From NCBI GenBank assembly GCA_964400545.1, contig CAYNUG010000002.1, positions 7,743-71,742 on the forward strand: 64,000 nucleotides of DNA. Reading direction: 5' to 3'. The position numbers were made by a program, and so were the translations under genes. The DNA is from UBA647 sp964400545. GTDB lineage: Bacteria > Acidobacteriota > Aminicenantia > UBA2199. A model generated the notes under the pieces. That model saw only the letters and a list, made by a program, of their open reading frames with translations, had not been told where the DNA came from and did no database searches. Of the stretch, positions 44,985-54,197 are shown piece by piece (the first letter of the stretch is position 1; each line of letters opens with the position of its first letter).

Positions 44985-46310
44985 ATGCATACAAGCGAGT
45001 ACAGAAAGAGAAGGTTTTTAAACTGGTTCCCCATGGGGATGACATACGCTTTGTTGTATATGGGAAGATACAACCTTACCGTTTCGAAGAATGCTCTTGG
45101 GAATCTTATGAGCAAGCAGGATTTTGGCTTAATATTTGGTATAGGAGCTGTTGTTTATGCTCTCTCATTTCTTGTGAACGGTCCGCTGGTTGACAGGATC
45201 GGAGGAAAGAAAGGTATACTGATAGCCGCTTTGGGAGCAGGAAGCATGAATCTTGTGATGGGACTTTATCTGAAACATATCCTTTCATCAGGGAATCCGG
45301 ATCCAGGTAACCTTTTTTTTGTGTTCTCTATTCTTTACGGGGCTAATATGTATTTTCAGAGTTACGGAGCGGTTTCGATAGTTAAGGTTAACGCACATTG
45401 GTTCCATATTAACGAGAGGGGGACTTTCTCCGGGATATTCGGGATAATGATCTCGTCAGGTATTTTTCTTGCGTTTGATGTGACCAGTCGGATCCTGGAT
45501 TCTTCACTTGTAAAGGGGAAAGGGTTTTCTGGTGGTGACGCATTATGGTGGGCCTTTTTTTCCCCCGCACTTCTTCTTTTTCTATTTTTTCTGATAGAAA
45601 TATTCTTATTACGTGATACTCCGGGAAAAGCAGGATTCAAAGATTTTGAGACAGGAGATGCTTCTGAGGGTGAGGACCTTGAAGAGAGAGTTCCGGCATT
45701 CAAACTTATAAAAAGAATACTGACCCATCCGGTCATATTAACGGTTGCAGCTATCGAATTCTGCACTGGTGTGCTCAGAAATGGTGTGATGCACTGGTTC
45801 CCTATCTATGCGAACGAACAATTGTCGGCTGGTCTTAAGGGAGGTTGGGCTTTTACTCTTAAGAATTGGGGGCTGATATTAATGGTTGCGGGAATTCTCG
45901 GAGGAAATATTGCAGGAATTGTAAGTGATAAATTGTTCCAGTCTCGAAGAGCACCATCCGCATCTTTATTGTATGGGATACTTATTGTAAGCGCCATTCT
46001 TATGATCCCGTTCCTGAACAACGGATGGGTGCTTGCTGCTATTATTTTTGTCATGTCTTTGTCGGTCATCGGGACCCATGGTCTCTTGTCGGGAACTGCA
46101 ACAATGGATTTCGGAGGCAGAAAGGGGGCGGCAACGGCAGTTGGAGTTATTGATGGGTTTGTCTATCTTGGAACAGCTGTTCAATCTTTTTCTTTAGGAT
46201 TTCTGACCTCGAAGAGCTGGTCATACTGGCCGATCTTTCTCATCCCTTTCGGTTTTGTCGGATTTCTGCTTTTACTGAAGATATGGAATGCAAAACCCGG
46301 GAATAAATAG
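44985..46310 (+). CDS. MFS transporter, organophosphate:phosphate antiporter (GlpT/UhpT) type
   Basis: About 441 residues with 12 membrane helices. The start MGMTYALLYMGRYNLTVSKN and the segment VNGPLVDRIGGKKGILIAAL fit the OPA branch of the MFS superfamily, which exchanges sugar phosphates or glycerol 3-phosphate for phosphate. The ATG at 44985 follows AGAGGT and lies two bases after the upstream stop. Specificity is not proven. A 13-bp perfect inverted repeat lies downstream. Confidence 0.85.
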   Translation: MHTSEYRKRRFLNWFPMGMTYALLYMGRYNLTVSKNALGNLMSKQDFGLIFGIGAVVYALSFLVNGPLVDRIGGKKGILIAALGAGSMNLVMGLYLKHILSSGNPDPGNLFFVFSILYGANMYFQSYGAVSIVKVNAHWFHINERGTFSGIFGIMISSGIFLAFDVTSRILDSSLVKGKGFSGGDALWWAFFSPALLLFLFFLIEIFLLRDTPGKAGFKDFETGDASEGEDLEERVPAFKLIKRILTHPVILTVAAIEFCTGVLRNGVMHWFPIYANEQLSAGLKGGWAFTLKNWGLILMVAGILGGNIAGIVSDKLFQSRRAPSASLLYGILIVSAILMIPFLNNGWVLAAIIFVMSLSVIGTHGLLSGTATMDFGGRKGAATAVGVIDGFVYLGTAVQSFSLGFLTSKSWSYWPIFLIPFGFVGFLLLLKIWNAKPGNK

Positions 46311-46327
46311 TTTTTTTTTATTTTATT

Positions 46328-46368
46328 AATGGAAAATTAACATTTTAATTTTCCATTTATGATATAAT
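46328..46368 (+). promoter_or_regulatory. Perfect 13-bp inverted repeat and -10 element before the TonB receptor gene
   Basis: AATGGAAAATTAA (46328-46340), 4-base loop, then its exact inverse (46345-46357). TATAAT follows at 46363-46368. The repeat may be an operator for the receptor gene or a weak terminator for the MFS gene; it has no U-rich tail of terminator type on the + strand. Confidence 0.5.
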
Positions 46369-46406
46369 TTTTTTACAAATCAATTAAATTAAAAAAGGAG
46401 GATTTG

Positions 46407-49400
46407 ATGAGAAAAAGCCTTTTCTTCAAAGTAATGCTTCTGTTAATATTACCTGCATTTATTGTAGCTCAAAGTGCTACTACAGGTGCTATTACCGGAG
46501 TTGTCGTTAATAACGACGGAACACCTCTTCCGGGAGTTGCAGTAACAGCTGTCCATATGCCTACAGGGACAACTTTTAATGTAATATCCAGAACAGGTGG
46601 GTTGTATCTGATACCTGCGGTTAAAGCTGGAGGTCCTTACTCTGTAACTGCTGTTATAACAGGATTCAGGACAGAGAAAAAAACAGGTATAATTGTAAAA
46701 TTGGGTGAGAAAGCTCAGGTTAATTTTGCTCTTCAACTGGCAACGGTTGATGCAGGTGAAGTTGTTGTAACCGGAGTGGAAGAGATCATTAACAAATCAA
46801 GGACCGGTGCTACGCAGAATGTTGGTCAGAATGTTATTGAAGATCTTCCCACGATCTCACGTACATTGAGTGACTTTACACGTCTTGCTCCGCAATTTGC
46901 AAGTGGTGAGGATGCAGGTTCATTTGTTGCAGCCGGAAGAAACTCAAAATACAACAATATTCAGATCGATGGTGCTCAGAACAATGACCTTTTTGGTCTT
47001 GACCTGAGTGGAACTCCTGGTGGTCAGGCAGAATCTACTCCGATCTCGCTTGATGTTGTTCAGGAATTCCAGATCGTACTTGCCCCGTATGATGTCCGTC
47101 ACGGCGGATTCACGGGTGGTGGGATCAACGTTATTACCAAGAGTGGTACGAATGACTTTCACGGATCTGTATATTATGAAGGAAGAAATGAAAGCCTGGT
47201 AGGAGATGGACCGTCTGATTATAAATTCGATAAATTTTCCGATTCTACATACGGTGTATCTCTTGGTGGACCGATCATAAAGAACAAATTGTTTTTCTTC
47301 TTTAACGCGGAACAGACTGTCAAAAAGACTCCTGAAGATATTTATATCGATGGATCTGGAGCTGATTATGATTTCGGACATAAAGATGAAGCAGACAGGA
47401 TAATTTCTATTCTGAAAGGATATGGATATGATGCTGGTGGTTATGATCAGGTTTCAAATGAGACCAAAAGTACCAAGATCTTCTTCAGATTGGACTGGAA
47501 CATAAATGATAAACACAGGTTGACTCTTCGTAACAACTATGTTGATTCAAGCCATGAGCGTCTTGACAGAACAAGCCATTCACAATTGTGGTTAGGTAAT
47601 GCCGGAAGGATTTATTATAACACTAACAATTCAACAGTTTTACAGTTGAACAGTAATTTTTCCGAGAAATTATTCAACGAACTTATCATTAATGTAACTT
47701 CAATACATGATAATCCGACATATATGGGAAAGCCTTTCCCCAATATTACGATCAACACGAAAACAGGTGTTTCCTTTAAAGCAGGTTCTGAAGAATACAG
47801 AATGAGAAATGATCTGAAACAGGATCTGATCGAAATTACAGATAATTTGACACTGTATTCAGGAAAGCACACATATATCTTTGGTACACATAATGAATTC
47901 TTCAGTTTTTACAATGTTTTTATTCAGAGAGAATTCGGAAAGTATTCATTTAAAAGTATCGATGATCTGGAGAATGGGAATCCCTCATATTATGACAGAT
48001 ATTATTCCATTACAGATGATCCGAACCAGCCTGCAGAGTTTGATGTTGCTCAGCTTGGTTTTTATGCAGGGGATGAATGGGGTGTAAATGATAAATTGAC
48101 CCTTACATACGGTTTGAGAGCAGATGTTCCATTGATGAGTGATACTCCTCCTGAGAATGCTGCAGTTAAAGCTTCTTTTGGTATAGCTACAAACCAGAAT
48201 GCAGGTGGAAATATGCTGTGGTCTCCGAGATTCGGATTCAATTTTGATGTGAAGGGTGATAATTCTCTTCAGATCAGAGGCGGACTGGGTGTTTTTTCCG
48301 GTAGAGCTCCTTATGTGTGGATCTCCAACCAGTTCTCAAATACTGCAACACAGATCGCAAGGTACAAAGATTATAGCCCCGATTTCTTTATCGTGGATCC
48401 TTATAATCAGCCTACCAACCCGTTTGCAAGAATATCAGGTGACATTAATCTGATCGAAAAGAATTTCAAGTTTCCTCAGGTTTTCAGAATGAATTTTGCA
48501 GTTGATAAAAAAATATTCGGTGGTTTCACTGGAACTTTTGAAGCTATATATTCAAAGAATATCAATGATGTTATGTTTCAGAATATCAATATTGCGCAGA
48601 AGCCGGGAGTCACTCTTTTCGACGGCAGACCTGTATTCGGAACTCCTTCGACATCTAAATACGTATATGGAAGAGCGGATTATGTTGATCCGAACTTTGG
48701 AAATGTTATCAAGCTGAGCAATACGAACCAGGGATATGAGTATTCACTTACTTTCCAGGTCCAGAAGCTATGGGGCGGTAATATGATCAATGCTGCTTAT
48801 ACCTATGGCCAGGCAAAATCATTGTTCGGAGGAACTTCATCCAGAGCAATATCCAATTGGAAATATAATGTTACAACAGATGATCCTAACAATCCGAAGT
48901 TAAGCTGGTCACCTCATGATACACGTCACAGACTTATGTTTGCATTGACAAAACAGTTTCATTTCATCAAGAAAGCTGCAACTTCATTCTCTCTTTTCTA
49001 TAATGGAAGATCCGGTCGCCCTTACAGCACTCGCTACTATAATGATGCTAATGGTGATGGATTTACTAATGATGCAGTTTGGCTTCCGAAAACTGCAGAT
49101 GATGTTATCCTTACCAAGGGTACATGGGAAGAATTTGATCAGTATATGAAGGATGATCCTGATGGTCTTAATAAATACAGAGGAAAGATTGTTCCGAGAA
49201 ATTCAAGTAGAGATCCATGGTCAAATTTTGTAGATATCAAAATAATCCAGAATATTCCTTTACCAATGAAAGGTAAAAAGCTTCAATTCTCTTTCACGGT
49301 AGAGAATTTCCTTAATATGCTGAACAAGGACTGGGGCGTCTACAAATACCTTGCTTATGATGACCGTCCTTTGGTATATGCCGGTGTTGATGCGGCAACA

Positions 49401-49511
49401 GGAAAACCCAAGATGGAATTCATAGGGAAATCTGAGACTGATGCAAGATATACCATTAACCAGATCCTTTCAAGATGGAAAGGAATGTTTGGTATTCGTT
49501 TCTCATTCTAG
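46407..49511 (+). CDS. TonB-dependent receptor with carboxypeptidase-regulatory-like N-domain
   Basis: 1034 residues from the ATG at 46407 (AAGGAGG five bases before). Signal peptide to about residue 22, then a carboxypeptidase-regulatory-like domain (GAITGVVVNNDGTPLPGVAV; about 28-105), a plug domain (TVDAGEVVVTGVEEI; to about 250) and a large beta barrel ending GMFGIRFSF. It takes up a large ligand across the outer membrane using TonB energy. The architecture is typical of Acidobacteriota/Bacteroidota oligomer uptake proteins, but no SusD partner is present. A strong terminator follows. Confidence 0.92.
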   Translation: MRKSLFFKVMLLLILPAFIVAQSATTGAITGVVVNNDGTPLPGVAVTAVHMPTGTTFNVISRTGGLYLIPAVKAGGPYSVTAVITGFRTEKKTGIIVKLGEKAQVNFALQLATVDAGEVVVTGVEEIINKSRTGATQNVGQNVIEDLPTISRTLSDFTRLAPQFASGEDAGSFVAAGRNSKYNNIQIDGAQNNDLFGLDLSGTPGGQAESTPISLDVVQEFQIVLAPYDVRHGGFTGGGINVITKSGTNDFHGSVYYEGRNESLVGDGPSDYKFDKFSDSTYGVSLGGPIIKNKLFFFFNAEQTVKKTPEDIYIDGSGADYDFGHKDEADRIISILKGYGYDAGGYDQVSNETKSTKIFFRLDWNINDKHRLTLRNNYVDSSHERLDRTSHSQLWLGNAGRIYYNTNNSTVLQLNSNFSEKLFNELIINVTSIHDNPTYMGKPFPNITINTKTGVSFKAGSEEYRMRNDLKQDLIEITDNLTLYSGKHTYIFGTHNEFFSFYNVFIQREFGKYSFKSIDDLENGNPSYYDRYYSITDDPNQPAEFDVAQLGFYAGDEWGVNDKLTLTYGLRADVPLMSDTPPENAAVKASFGIATNQNAGGNMLWSPRFGFNFDVKGDNSLQIRGGLGVFSGRAPYVWISNQFSNTATQIARYKDYSPDFFIVDPYNQPTNPFARISGDINLIEKNFKFPQVFRMNFAVDKKIFGGFTGTFEAIYSKNINDVMFQNINIAQKPGVTLFDGRPVFGTPSTSKYVYGRADYVDPNFGNVIKLSNTNQGYEYSLTFQVQKLWGGNMINAAYTYGQAKSLFGGTSSRAISNWKYNVTTDDPNNPKLSWSPHDTRHRLMFALTKQFHFIKKAATSFSLFYNGRSGRPYSTRYYNDANGDGFTNDAVWLPKTADDVILTKGTWEEFDQYMKDDPDGLNKYRGKIVPRNSSRDPWSNFVDIKIIQNIPLPMKGKKLQFSFTVENFLNMLNKDWGVYKYLAYDDRPLVYAGVDAATGKPKMEFIGKSETDARYTINQILSRWKGMFGIRFSF

Positions 49512-49537
49512 TTTATTAGTAAATTAGAAAATAAAAT

Positions 49538-49569
49538 GGCCTCCCGGGAAACCGGGGGGCTTTTTTTTT
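49538..49569 (+). terminator. Rho-independent terminator after the TonB receptor
   Basis: GGCCTCCCGG, GAAA loop, CCGGGGGGC and a run of T. One G:T wobble lies in the stem. It sits between convergent genes. Confidence 0.88.
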
Positions 49570-49576
49570 GATTTTT

Positions 49577-50548
49577 TTATTCCTTTAAAAAAGATCTGAG
49601 TATTTTTGAGATCTTGTAGACACCTTTTCCATCCGCAAGGAGTTTGCCGGCTTGTCCGATCTCTTTCCTTTTTTCAAATGAAAAGAATTTCAGCAGTTCG
49701 GAAATCTCGGAATAATCTTCTCTTTTCCATCTTCTGAATAAAAGGCCTGCACCGTTCTCCTCGAAGTATTGTGCAGTGAGCTCGTCATTACCGGTTCCTT
49801 GCAAATAAATAGCTGGAGTACCGGTGACAGCAGCTTTAACGGAAGATATATCAGGATCAATTATAGCAAGATCTGTTTCGAAATATGTTCTGGCGTAACT
49901 TTCGGGCGTACCTGATATCTTCAGTGAAGGATACAATCTTTTAAGTGTTTTTCTGTTAAATTTTTCAAAATCTTTTCCTGGGATGATCTTAACTCTGTAT
50001 CCTCTATTCAGCAGGAGCTCGGTAAGTTTCCTTAGCTCTCTGTAGGGTAATCTGTTACCCGGATCTAAAAGTATGTTCCTTAATTTTTTTTTGTACTTTC
50101 TGTCCAGATTGTGGAAATGGATATATTTATGATGCAATATTGTATATTCCGGTCCGGATAAAATTGATCTTTCTTCGGTCTGTCCATCATATTCAAAAGG
50201 GGACGGATCAACAATAACATCGATGTCTTCGGGGCTCTGACCAAAGTATGAATATTTCACGGTTGGGATCCCTTTTTTCTTTGCTTGGGATAGAATTTTT
50301 TTGTCTATCTCTGAGAAAATATCTTTAAAGAATAAAACAACTGAGACCTTTTCTTTGAATATCTTAAGGAGTTCGGTATTTCCTAAATATTTGTAACCCC
50401 TTCCCTTGAAATAGGGGGAGAGATCTATGTTTCCTTCAATACTGAAAAGGATGTTCTCTTTTTTGCAGGTTAGTGATGCTAACTGGAAAGCTTTCTCTAA
50501 ACTGAAAAATCCGATCTTCGGGATAATTTCAGTTACAATTAGAAGCAT
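49577..50548 (-). CDS. GT-B-fold protein, PseG-like (low-confidence call)
   Basis: 323 residues. The layout suggests two Rossmann-like halves: an N-terminal half with DVIVDPSPFEYDG and SGPEYTILHHKYI, and a C-terminal half with TDLAIIDPDISSVKAAVTGT followed by GNDELTAQYFEENGAG. This resembles UDP-sugar hydrolases of the PseG group and MurG-like transferases. The ATG directly follows the aminotransferase stop, so the two genes are co-transcribed. A role in nucleotide-sugar processing is possible; I cannot name the substrate. Confidence 0.55.
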   Translation of the reverse strand: MLLIVTEIIPKIGFFSLEKAFQLASLTCKKENILFSIEGNIDLSPYFKGRGYKYLGNTELLKIFKEKVSVVLFFKDIFSEIDKKILSQAKKKGIPTVKYSYFGQSPEDIDVIVDPSPFEYDGQTEERSILSGPEYTILHHKYIHFHNLDRKYKKKLRNILLDPGNRLPYRELRKLTELLLNRGYRVKIIPGKDFEKFNRKTLKRLYPSLKISGTPESYARTYFETDLAIIDPDISSVKAAVTGTPAIYLQGTGNDELTAQYFEENGAGLLFRRWKREDYSEISELLKFFSFEKRKEIGQAGKLLADGKGVYKISKILRSFLKE

Positions 50549-51754
50549 TTACCCCAGGACTTCTCTGATACTCTTCATTGCATGATCGATCTCTTCTCTG
50601 GTTATTATCAGAGGAGGTGCGAACCTGATGATCCAGTCGTGTGTTTCTTTACAAAGGAGTCCTTTTTCCTTAAGCTTTGTTGTATAAGTTCTTGCTTTTC
50701 CGGCCGATTTTTTCAATACAACACCTATAAGTAATCCTTTGCCTCTGATGATATCGATCTTATCTGAATTCATTGCCTCAAGTTGCTCTCTGAAATATTT
50801 ACCGAGTTCAAAAGATTGTGCAGCAAGATTCTCATCGAGAAGAACTTCGATCGAGGCGATTGCTACTGCGCATCCCAAAGGATTTCCACCGAAAGTTGAT
50901 CCGTGGCTTCCGGGTTCAAAAACTCCGAGTATATCATTGTCAGCTGCAACTGCACTTACAGGGAAGACTCCTCCTCCGAGGGCTTTCCCCATGATTATGA
51001 TGTCAGGGATAATGTTGTCGTACATGAACGCAAACATTTTTCCCGTTCTTGCAAATCCGGTCTGTATCTCATCAACTGCAAGAAGAATATTATTTTCTTT
51101 CGAAATATCGCTGAGCCCTTTGAGAAAACCTTCGTCCGGCACAACGACGCCTGCTTCACCCTGAATGGGTTCAACCATAATTCCGGCTGTATTTTCGTTA
51201 ACGGCATTTTTAACCGCTTCGAGGTCGTTATATGGAACGATCTTAAATCCCGGAGTAAAAGGCCCGTAATCGTTTTTTGCTACTGGATCAGTTGAAAATG
51301 AAACAATAGAAATTGTTCTTCCGTGAAAGTTATCTGCAAAGACTATGATCTCTGCTTTATTCTGTTCTATACCCTTTTGCTTGTATCCCCATTTCCTCAT
51401 GGTCTTTAAGGCTGTTTCAACCGCTTCTGCCCCGGTGTTCATCGGAAGGATCATATCTTTCTCTGTAAGTTCTGCAAGTTTTTTTGCAAATTGAGGCCAT
51501 TTGTCATTAAAGAAGGCTCTTGATGTAAGTGTGAGTTTGTCAGCCTGATTTTTTAGTGCTTTTATTATTGCAGGATGCCTGTGCCCCTGGTTCACTGCGG
51601 AATATGCAGACAGCATGTCCATATATTTTCTACCTTCGGGGTCTTCAACCCATATTCCCTCTGCTTTAGAGATCACAACTTCAAGAGGATGATAGTTGTG
51701 AGCTCCATATTTGTGCTCCATTTCCATAAATTGATCAGAATTTAAATTAGTCAT
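50549..51754 (-). CDS. rocD: Ornithine aminotransferase (class III)
   Basis: 401 residues. Class-III features include MNTGAEAVETALKTMRKWGY, VEPIQGEAGVVVPDEGFLKG, VDEIQTGFARTGKM and the PLP lysine in IMGKALGGGVFPVSAV. The N-terminal AHNYHPLEVVISKAEGIWVE is typical of ornithine aminotransferase. It exchanges the delta-amino group of ornithine with 2-oxoglutarate, giving glutamate semialdehyde for proline or glutamate. GAGGTG precedes the ATG. Acetylornithine aminotransferase is the main alternative. Confidence 0.9.
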   Translation of the reverse strand: MTNLNSDQFMEMEHKYGAHNYHPLEVVISKAEGIWVEDPEGRKYMDMLSAYSAVNQGHRHPAIIKALKNQADKLTLTSRAFFNDKWPQFAKKLAELTEKDMILPMNTGAEAVETALKTMRKWGYKQKGIEQNKAEIIVFADNFHGRTISIVSFSTDPVAKNDYGPFTPGFKIVPYNDLEAVKNAVNENTAGIMVEPIQGEAGVVVPDEGFLKGLSDISKENNILLAVDEIQTGFARTGKMFAFMYDNIIPDIIIMGKALGGGVFPVSAVAADNDILGVFEPGSHGSTFGGNPLGCAVAIASIEVLLDENLAAQSFELGKYFREQLEAMNSDKIDIIRGKGLLIGVVLKKSAGKARTYTTKLKEKGLLCKETHDWIIRFAPPLIITREEIDHAMKSIREVLG

Positions 51755-51914
51755 ATTTCACCTCAAATAAGTAATTTTATTTTTATATTCTATCAGTTTA
51801 AAATTTTACGTCAACCCGCTTTTTCCAGGATTCTGAAGAATTATGAGAAGCCGATTTGTTGTTAAATACAAACAAAATATCCCTCTGAAATACAAGTGAA
51901 ACGGATGCTTTATA

Positions 51915-51943
51915 TTGACAGGTGCAGAGAAATATGAGAAAAT
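51915..51943 (+). promoter_or_regulatory. Promoter candidate for glutaredoxin-groES
   Basis: TTGACA (51915-51920), 17 bp, GAAAAT (51938-51943). The -10 is a four-of-six match. The leader is about 20 bases and contains GAGGAG before the ATG. Confidence 0.45.
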
Positions 51944-51968
51944 TAAGCTTGAATTTTAAGAGGAGAAT

Positions 51969-52220
51969 ATGGGGACTGATCCAAGAGTTGTTGTTTTTTC
52001 AACACCATCATGTTCATGGTGCAGGAGTCTGAAACAGTATTTGAAAAAGCATAAGATCAGATTTAGAGATATTGATGTTTCAAGAGATCAGTCAGCCGCA
52101 AAGGATATGGTTAGAAGGACGGGACAGCAGGGTGTTCCTGTCATATTGATAAATAACAGACCGATCGTAGGTTTTAACAAGACAGAAATAAATAAATATT
52201 TAAATATTAAAGGAGGCTAA
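51969..52220 (+). CDS. Glutaredoxin-family protein
   Basis: 83 residues. The dithiol site is CSWC near the N-terminus (FSTPSCSWCRSLKQYL) and the glutathione/cis-proline region is TGQQGVPVILINNRP. It reduces disulfides or relays electrons in the cytoplasm and resembles NrdH/YruB-type glutaredoxins. GAGGAG precedes the ATG. The groES gene starts one base after its stop, an unusual pairing that may join redox and folding responses. Confidence 0.88.
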   Translation: MGTDPRVVVFSTPSCSWCRSLKQYLKKHKIRFRDIDVSRDQSAAKDMVRRTGQQGVPVILINNRPIVGFNKTEINKYLNIKGG

Positions 52221-52221
52221 G

Positions 52222-52488
52222 ATGAAAGTAAAACCATTAGATGACAGAGTACTGGTATTGCCATTGGAAAAAGAAGAGCAAACGGGATCTATTATAATTC
52301 CTGACACAGCTAAGGAAAAACCTGTTGTTGGAACAGTTAAAGCAGTTGGAACGGATGATGATCTGAAAGAGTTGATCAAAGTTGGAGATAATGTTGTATA
52401 TGGAAAATATGCAGGTGAAGAATTAAAGGTAGATGGTGAGAAACATCTTCTTATTTCCCGGTCGGATCTTCTTGCGATAGTAGAGTAG
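52222..52488 (+). CDS. groES: Co-chaperonin GroES
   Basis: 88 residues, slightly short but complete. MKVKPLDDRVLVLPLEKEEQ and GSIIIPDTAKEKP (the mobile-loop region) followed by GTVKAVG and VGDNVVYGKYAGEE are typical. It caps GroEL rings. No groEL follows; a terminator is placed directly after the stop, so this gene is separated from its usual partner. Confidence 0.92.
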   Translation: MKVKPLDDRVLVLPLEKEEQTGSIIIPDTAKEKPVVGTVKAVGTDDDLKELIKVGDNVVYGKYAGEELKVDGEKHLLISRSDLLAIVE

Positions 52489-52498
52489 ACCATACTAT

Positions 52499-52537
52499 AA
52501 AATGACCGGATGATTTTAAAGGTAGTCCGGTCATTTT
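52499..52537. terminator. Bidirectional terminator between groES and the TrmH-family gene
   Basis: AAAATGACCGGA (52499-52510) and its exact inverse TCCGGTCATTTT (52526-52537) form a 12-bp stem with A- and T-rich flanks. It serves both convergent genes. Confidence 0.85.
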
Positions 52538-52557
52538 GTTTTCAATCACGCCCCTTT

Positions 52558-53277
52558 TTAACCATTCAAGGTTCTCTGTCTGAGAGCTTCAAACAATATT
52601 ACAGCAGTAGCGGCCGATACATTTAGTGATTCGATCTTTTTTGAGTGAGGAATAGTAATAAACTGATCTGTATATTTTTTAACTATAGTCGAGATGCCTC
52701 TGCTTTCACTTCCGATAACTAGTGCTGTGGGGATGTCAAAACTGTATTCATGGTAGGGCATTCCATGCTTGACATCTGTTGAAATTATCCAATATCCTTT
52801 TTCCCTAAGAATTTTCATTTCTCTTGATATATTTTTTGAGGGGATTATCTTTGCATTCATTAAAGCTCCTGCTGAAGATTTTAATACAGTTTCATTCAGA
52901 GGAGCTGAATTTCTTCTGGACAGAATTATTCCGTCTACTCCGGCTGCAACACCTGTCCTTATTATTGCACCGAGATTTCCTGCATCGGTAACAGAATCAA
53001 GTATCAGAATAAATCCTTTTCCTTCAGTCGGCAGGATTTCTTCGAGTGAATAGAAACGGACTGGAGACACTTCAGCGAATACTCCCTGGTTGTCATTTCC
53101 GGCTTTTCTGTTTAAGGCGACTTGAGGAACGAGCATAAAAGGTATTCCTTTTTCTTTACATAGATCAATGATTTTTTTTATCCTGTTGTCACGTCTTCTC
53201 TCGTTTATAAATACTTTATTTACAGGTGCATCAGAGAGCAAAGCCTCACTCAGCGAATTTATTGATGTGATCTTCAT
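52558..53277 (-). CDS. rlmB: TrmH/SpoU-family RNA 2'-O-methyltransferase
   Basis: 239 residues. An N-terminal substrate-binding part (INERRRDNRIKKIIDLCKEK) is followed by the knotted methylase: ILDSVTDAGNLGAIIRTGVA, LVIGSESRGIS and IPHSKKIESLNVSAATAVIL (motifs 1-3). It methylates the ribose of 23S rRNA, probably G2251 if it is RlmB; other TrmH members are possible. The ATG lies seven bases after TATAAT without a Shine-Dalgarno. Confidence 0.88.
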   Translation of the reverse strand: MKITSINSLSEALLSDAPVNKVFINERRRDNRIKKIIDLCKEKGIPFMLVPQVALNRKAGNDNQGVFAEVSPVRFYSLEEILPTEGKGFILILDSVTDAGNLGAIIRTGVAAGVDGIILSRRNSAPLNETVLKSSAGALMNAKIIPSKNISREMKILREKGYWIISTDVKHGMPYHEYSFDIPTALVIGSESRGISTIVKKYTDQFITIPHSKKIESLNVSAATAVILFEALRQRTLNG

Positions 53278-53284
53278 TTAGTTA

Positions 53285-53290
53285 ATTATA
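53285..53290 (-). promoter_or_regulatory. Candidate leaderless -10 of the TrmH-family gene
   Basis: Minus strand TATAAT, then 7 bp to the ATG at 53277. No clear -35 at the expected place. Confidence 0.45.
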
Positions 53291-53322
53291 CGTTAAATTG
53301 TTTCAAATGAATATAAGTAAGC

Positions 53323-53343
53323 AAAAGGTGCCTGTCCCCTTTT
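53323..53343. repeat. Short hairpin repeat with GTCCCC core
   Basis: AAAAGG (53323-53328) and CCTTTT (53338-53343) flank TGCCTGTCC. It is a variant of the elements at 25.49 and 30.44 kb. Confidence 0.5.
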
Positions 53344-53410
53344 TGGATATTTTTGAAATAAATGTCGTAATGCAAGATCTGACCCTCTTTTTGTAAGGAT
53401 CATTCTATGT

Positions 53411-53416
53411 TATAAA
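53411..53416 (+). promoter_or_regulatory. Candidate leaderless -10 of the acyltransferase gene
   Basis: TATAAA (53411-53416), 6 bp, ATG at 53423. No ribosome site is visible. The -35 region is weak. Confidence 0.45.
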
Positions 53417-53422
53417 ATAGTC

Positions 53423-54163
53423 ATGATCAAATTTAAGAGACATTTTATCTATATAAAGGATGTAATGGTATCTGTTTTTTTATATCTGATAGGAGGGGTC
53501 AATTTTCTTGTGGGTGCAATTTTGATCTTTATTGTGGGTATATTCACTACGGGTTGGTTATTCGAGAAACTTATTAAAATATTCTCGAAGTTGATAGTGA
53601 TCCTGGCAGGTGTAAGGGTTGAAATTGAAGGGCGTGAAAATCTGGATCCTGAAGGAAAATATATACTTATGATGAACCATGTCAACATATTTGACGGATT
53701 TGTTTTTAATTGGTCCTTCCCGGGGAAATTGAGGGGTATCGAAGAGGAAAGTCATATGAGTTGGCCGGTTTACGGACCACTCATGAAAAGGATCGGTATG
53801 ATCCCGATAAACAGGAAAAGTGCAAGAAAGGCAATAGATTCATTGAAAAAGGCAGCGGAAGCTTTGAATGATCAAAAGAACCTGTCAATAGGCGTTATGC
53901 CTGAGGGTACAAGAACCCTGACCGGAGAACTCGGAGAATTTAAGAAAGGAGGATTTCTACTTGCAATAGAGGCGGGTCTTGATATAATTCCAGTTATACA
54001 GACAGGAAGTTTTAAGGTCAAACGGAAGACCGGGTGGATCATAAGACCGGGAAAGATCAGGTTGATCTATGAGAAAGCAATATCAACAAAAGATTTTACT
54101 CGGGAAAATGTGAGAGGGTTGATGGACCGGGTAAGAAATGTGATGCTTAAGTATACAGACTAA
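53423..54163 (+). CDS. plsC: 1-acyl-sn-glycerol-3-phosphate acyltransferase
   Basis: 246 residues. An N-terminal hydrophobic segment (VSVFLYLIGGVNFLVGAILI and onward) anchors it in the inner membrane. The catalytic HX4D box is NHVNIFDGF and the substrate box is PEGTRTLTGE. It adds the second acyl chain to make phosphatidic acid. The start is supported by the -10 spacing rather than by a Shine-Dalgarno. It precedes the ferredoxin-fusion gene by 34 bases. Confidence 0.9.
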   Translation: MIKFKRHFIYIKDVMVSVFLYLIGGVNFLVGAILIFIVGIFTTGWLFEKLIKIFSKLIVILAGVRVEIEGRENLDPEGKYILMMNHVNIFDGFVFNWSFPGKLRGIEEESHMSWPVYGPLMKRIGMIPINRKSARKAIDSLKKAAEALNDQKNLSIGVMPEGTRTLTGELGEFKKGGFLLAIEAGLDIIPVIQTGSFKVKRKTGWIIRPGKIRLIYEKAISTKDFTRENVRGLMDRVRNVMLKYTD

Positions 54164-54197
54164 CTCAATTTAATTGTTTTAGTTTGAAGGTAATAAT

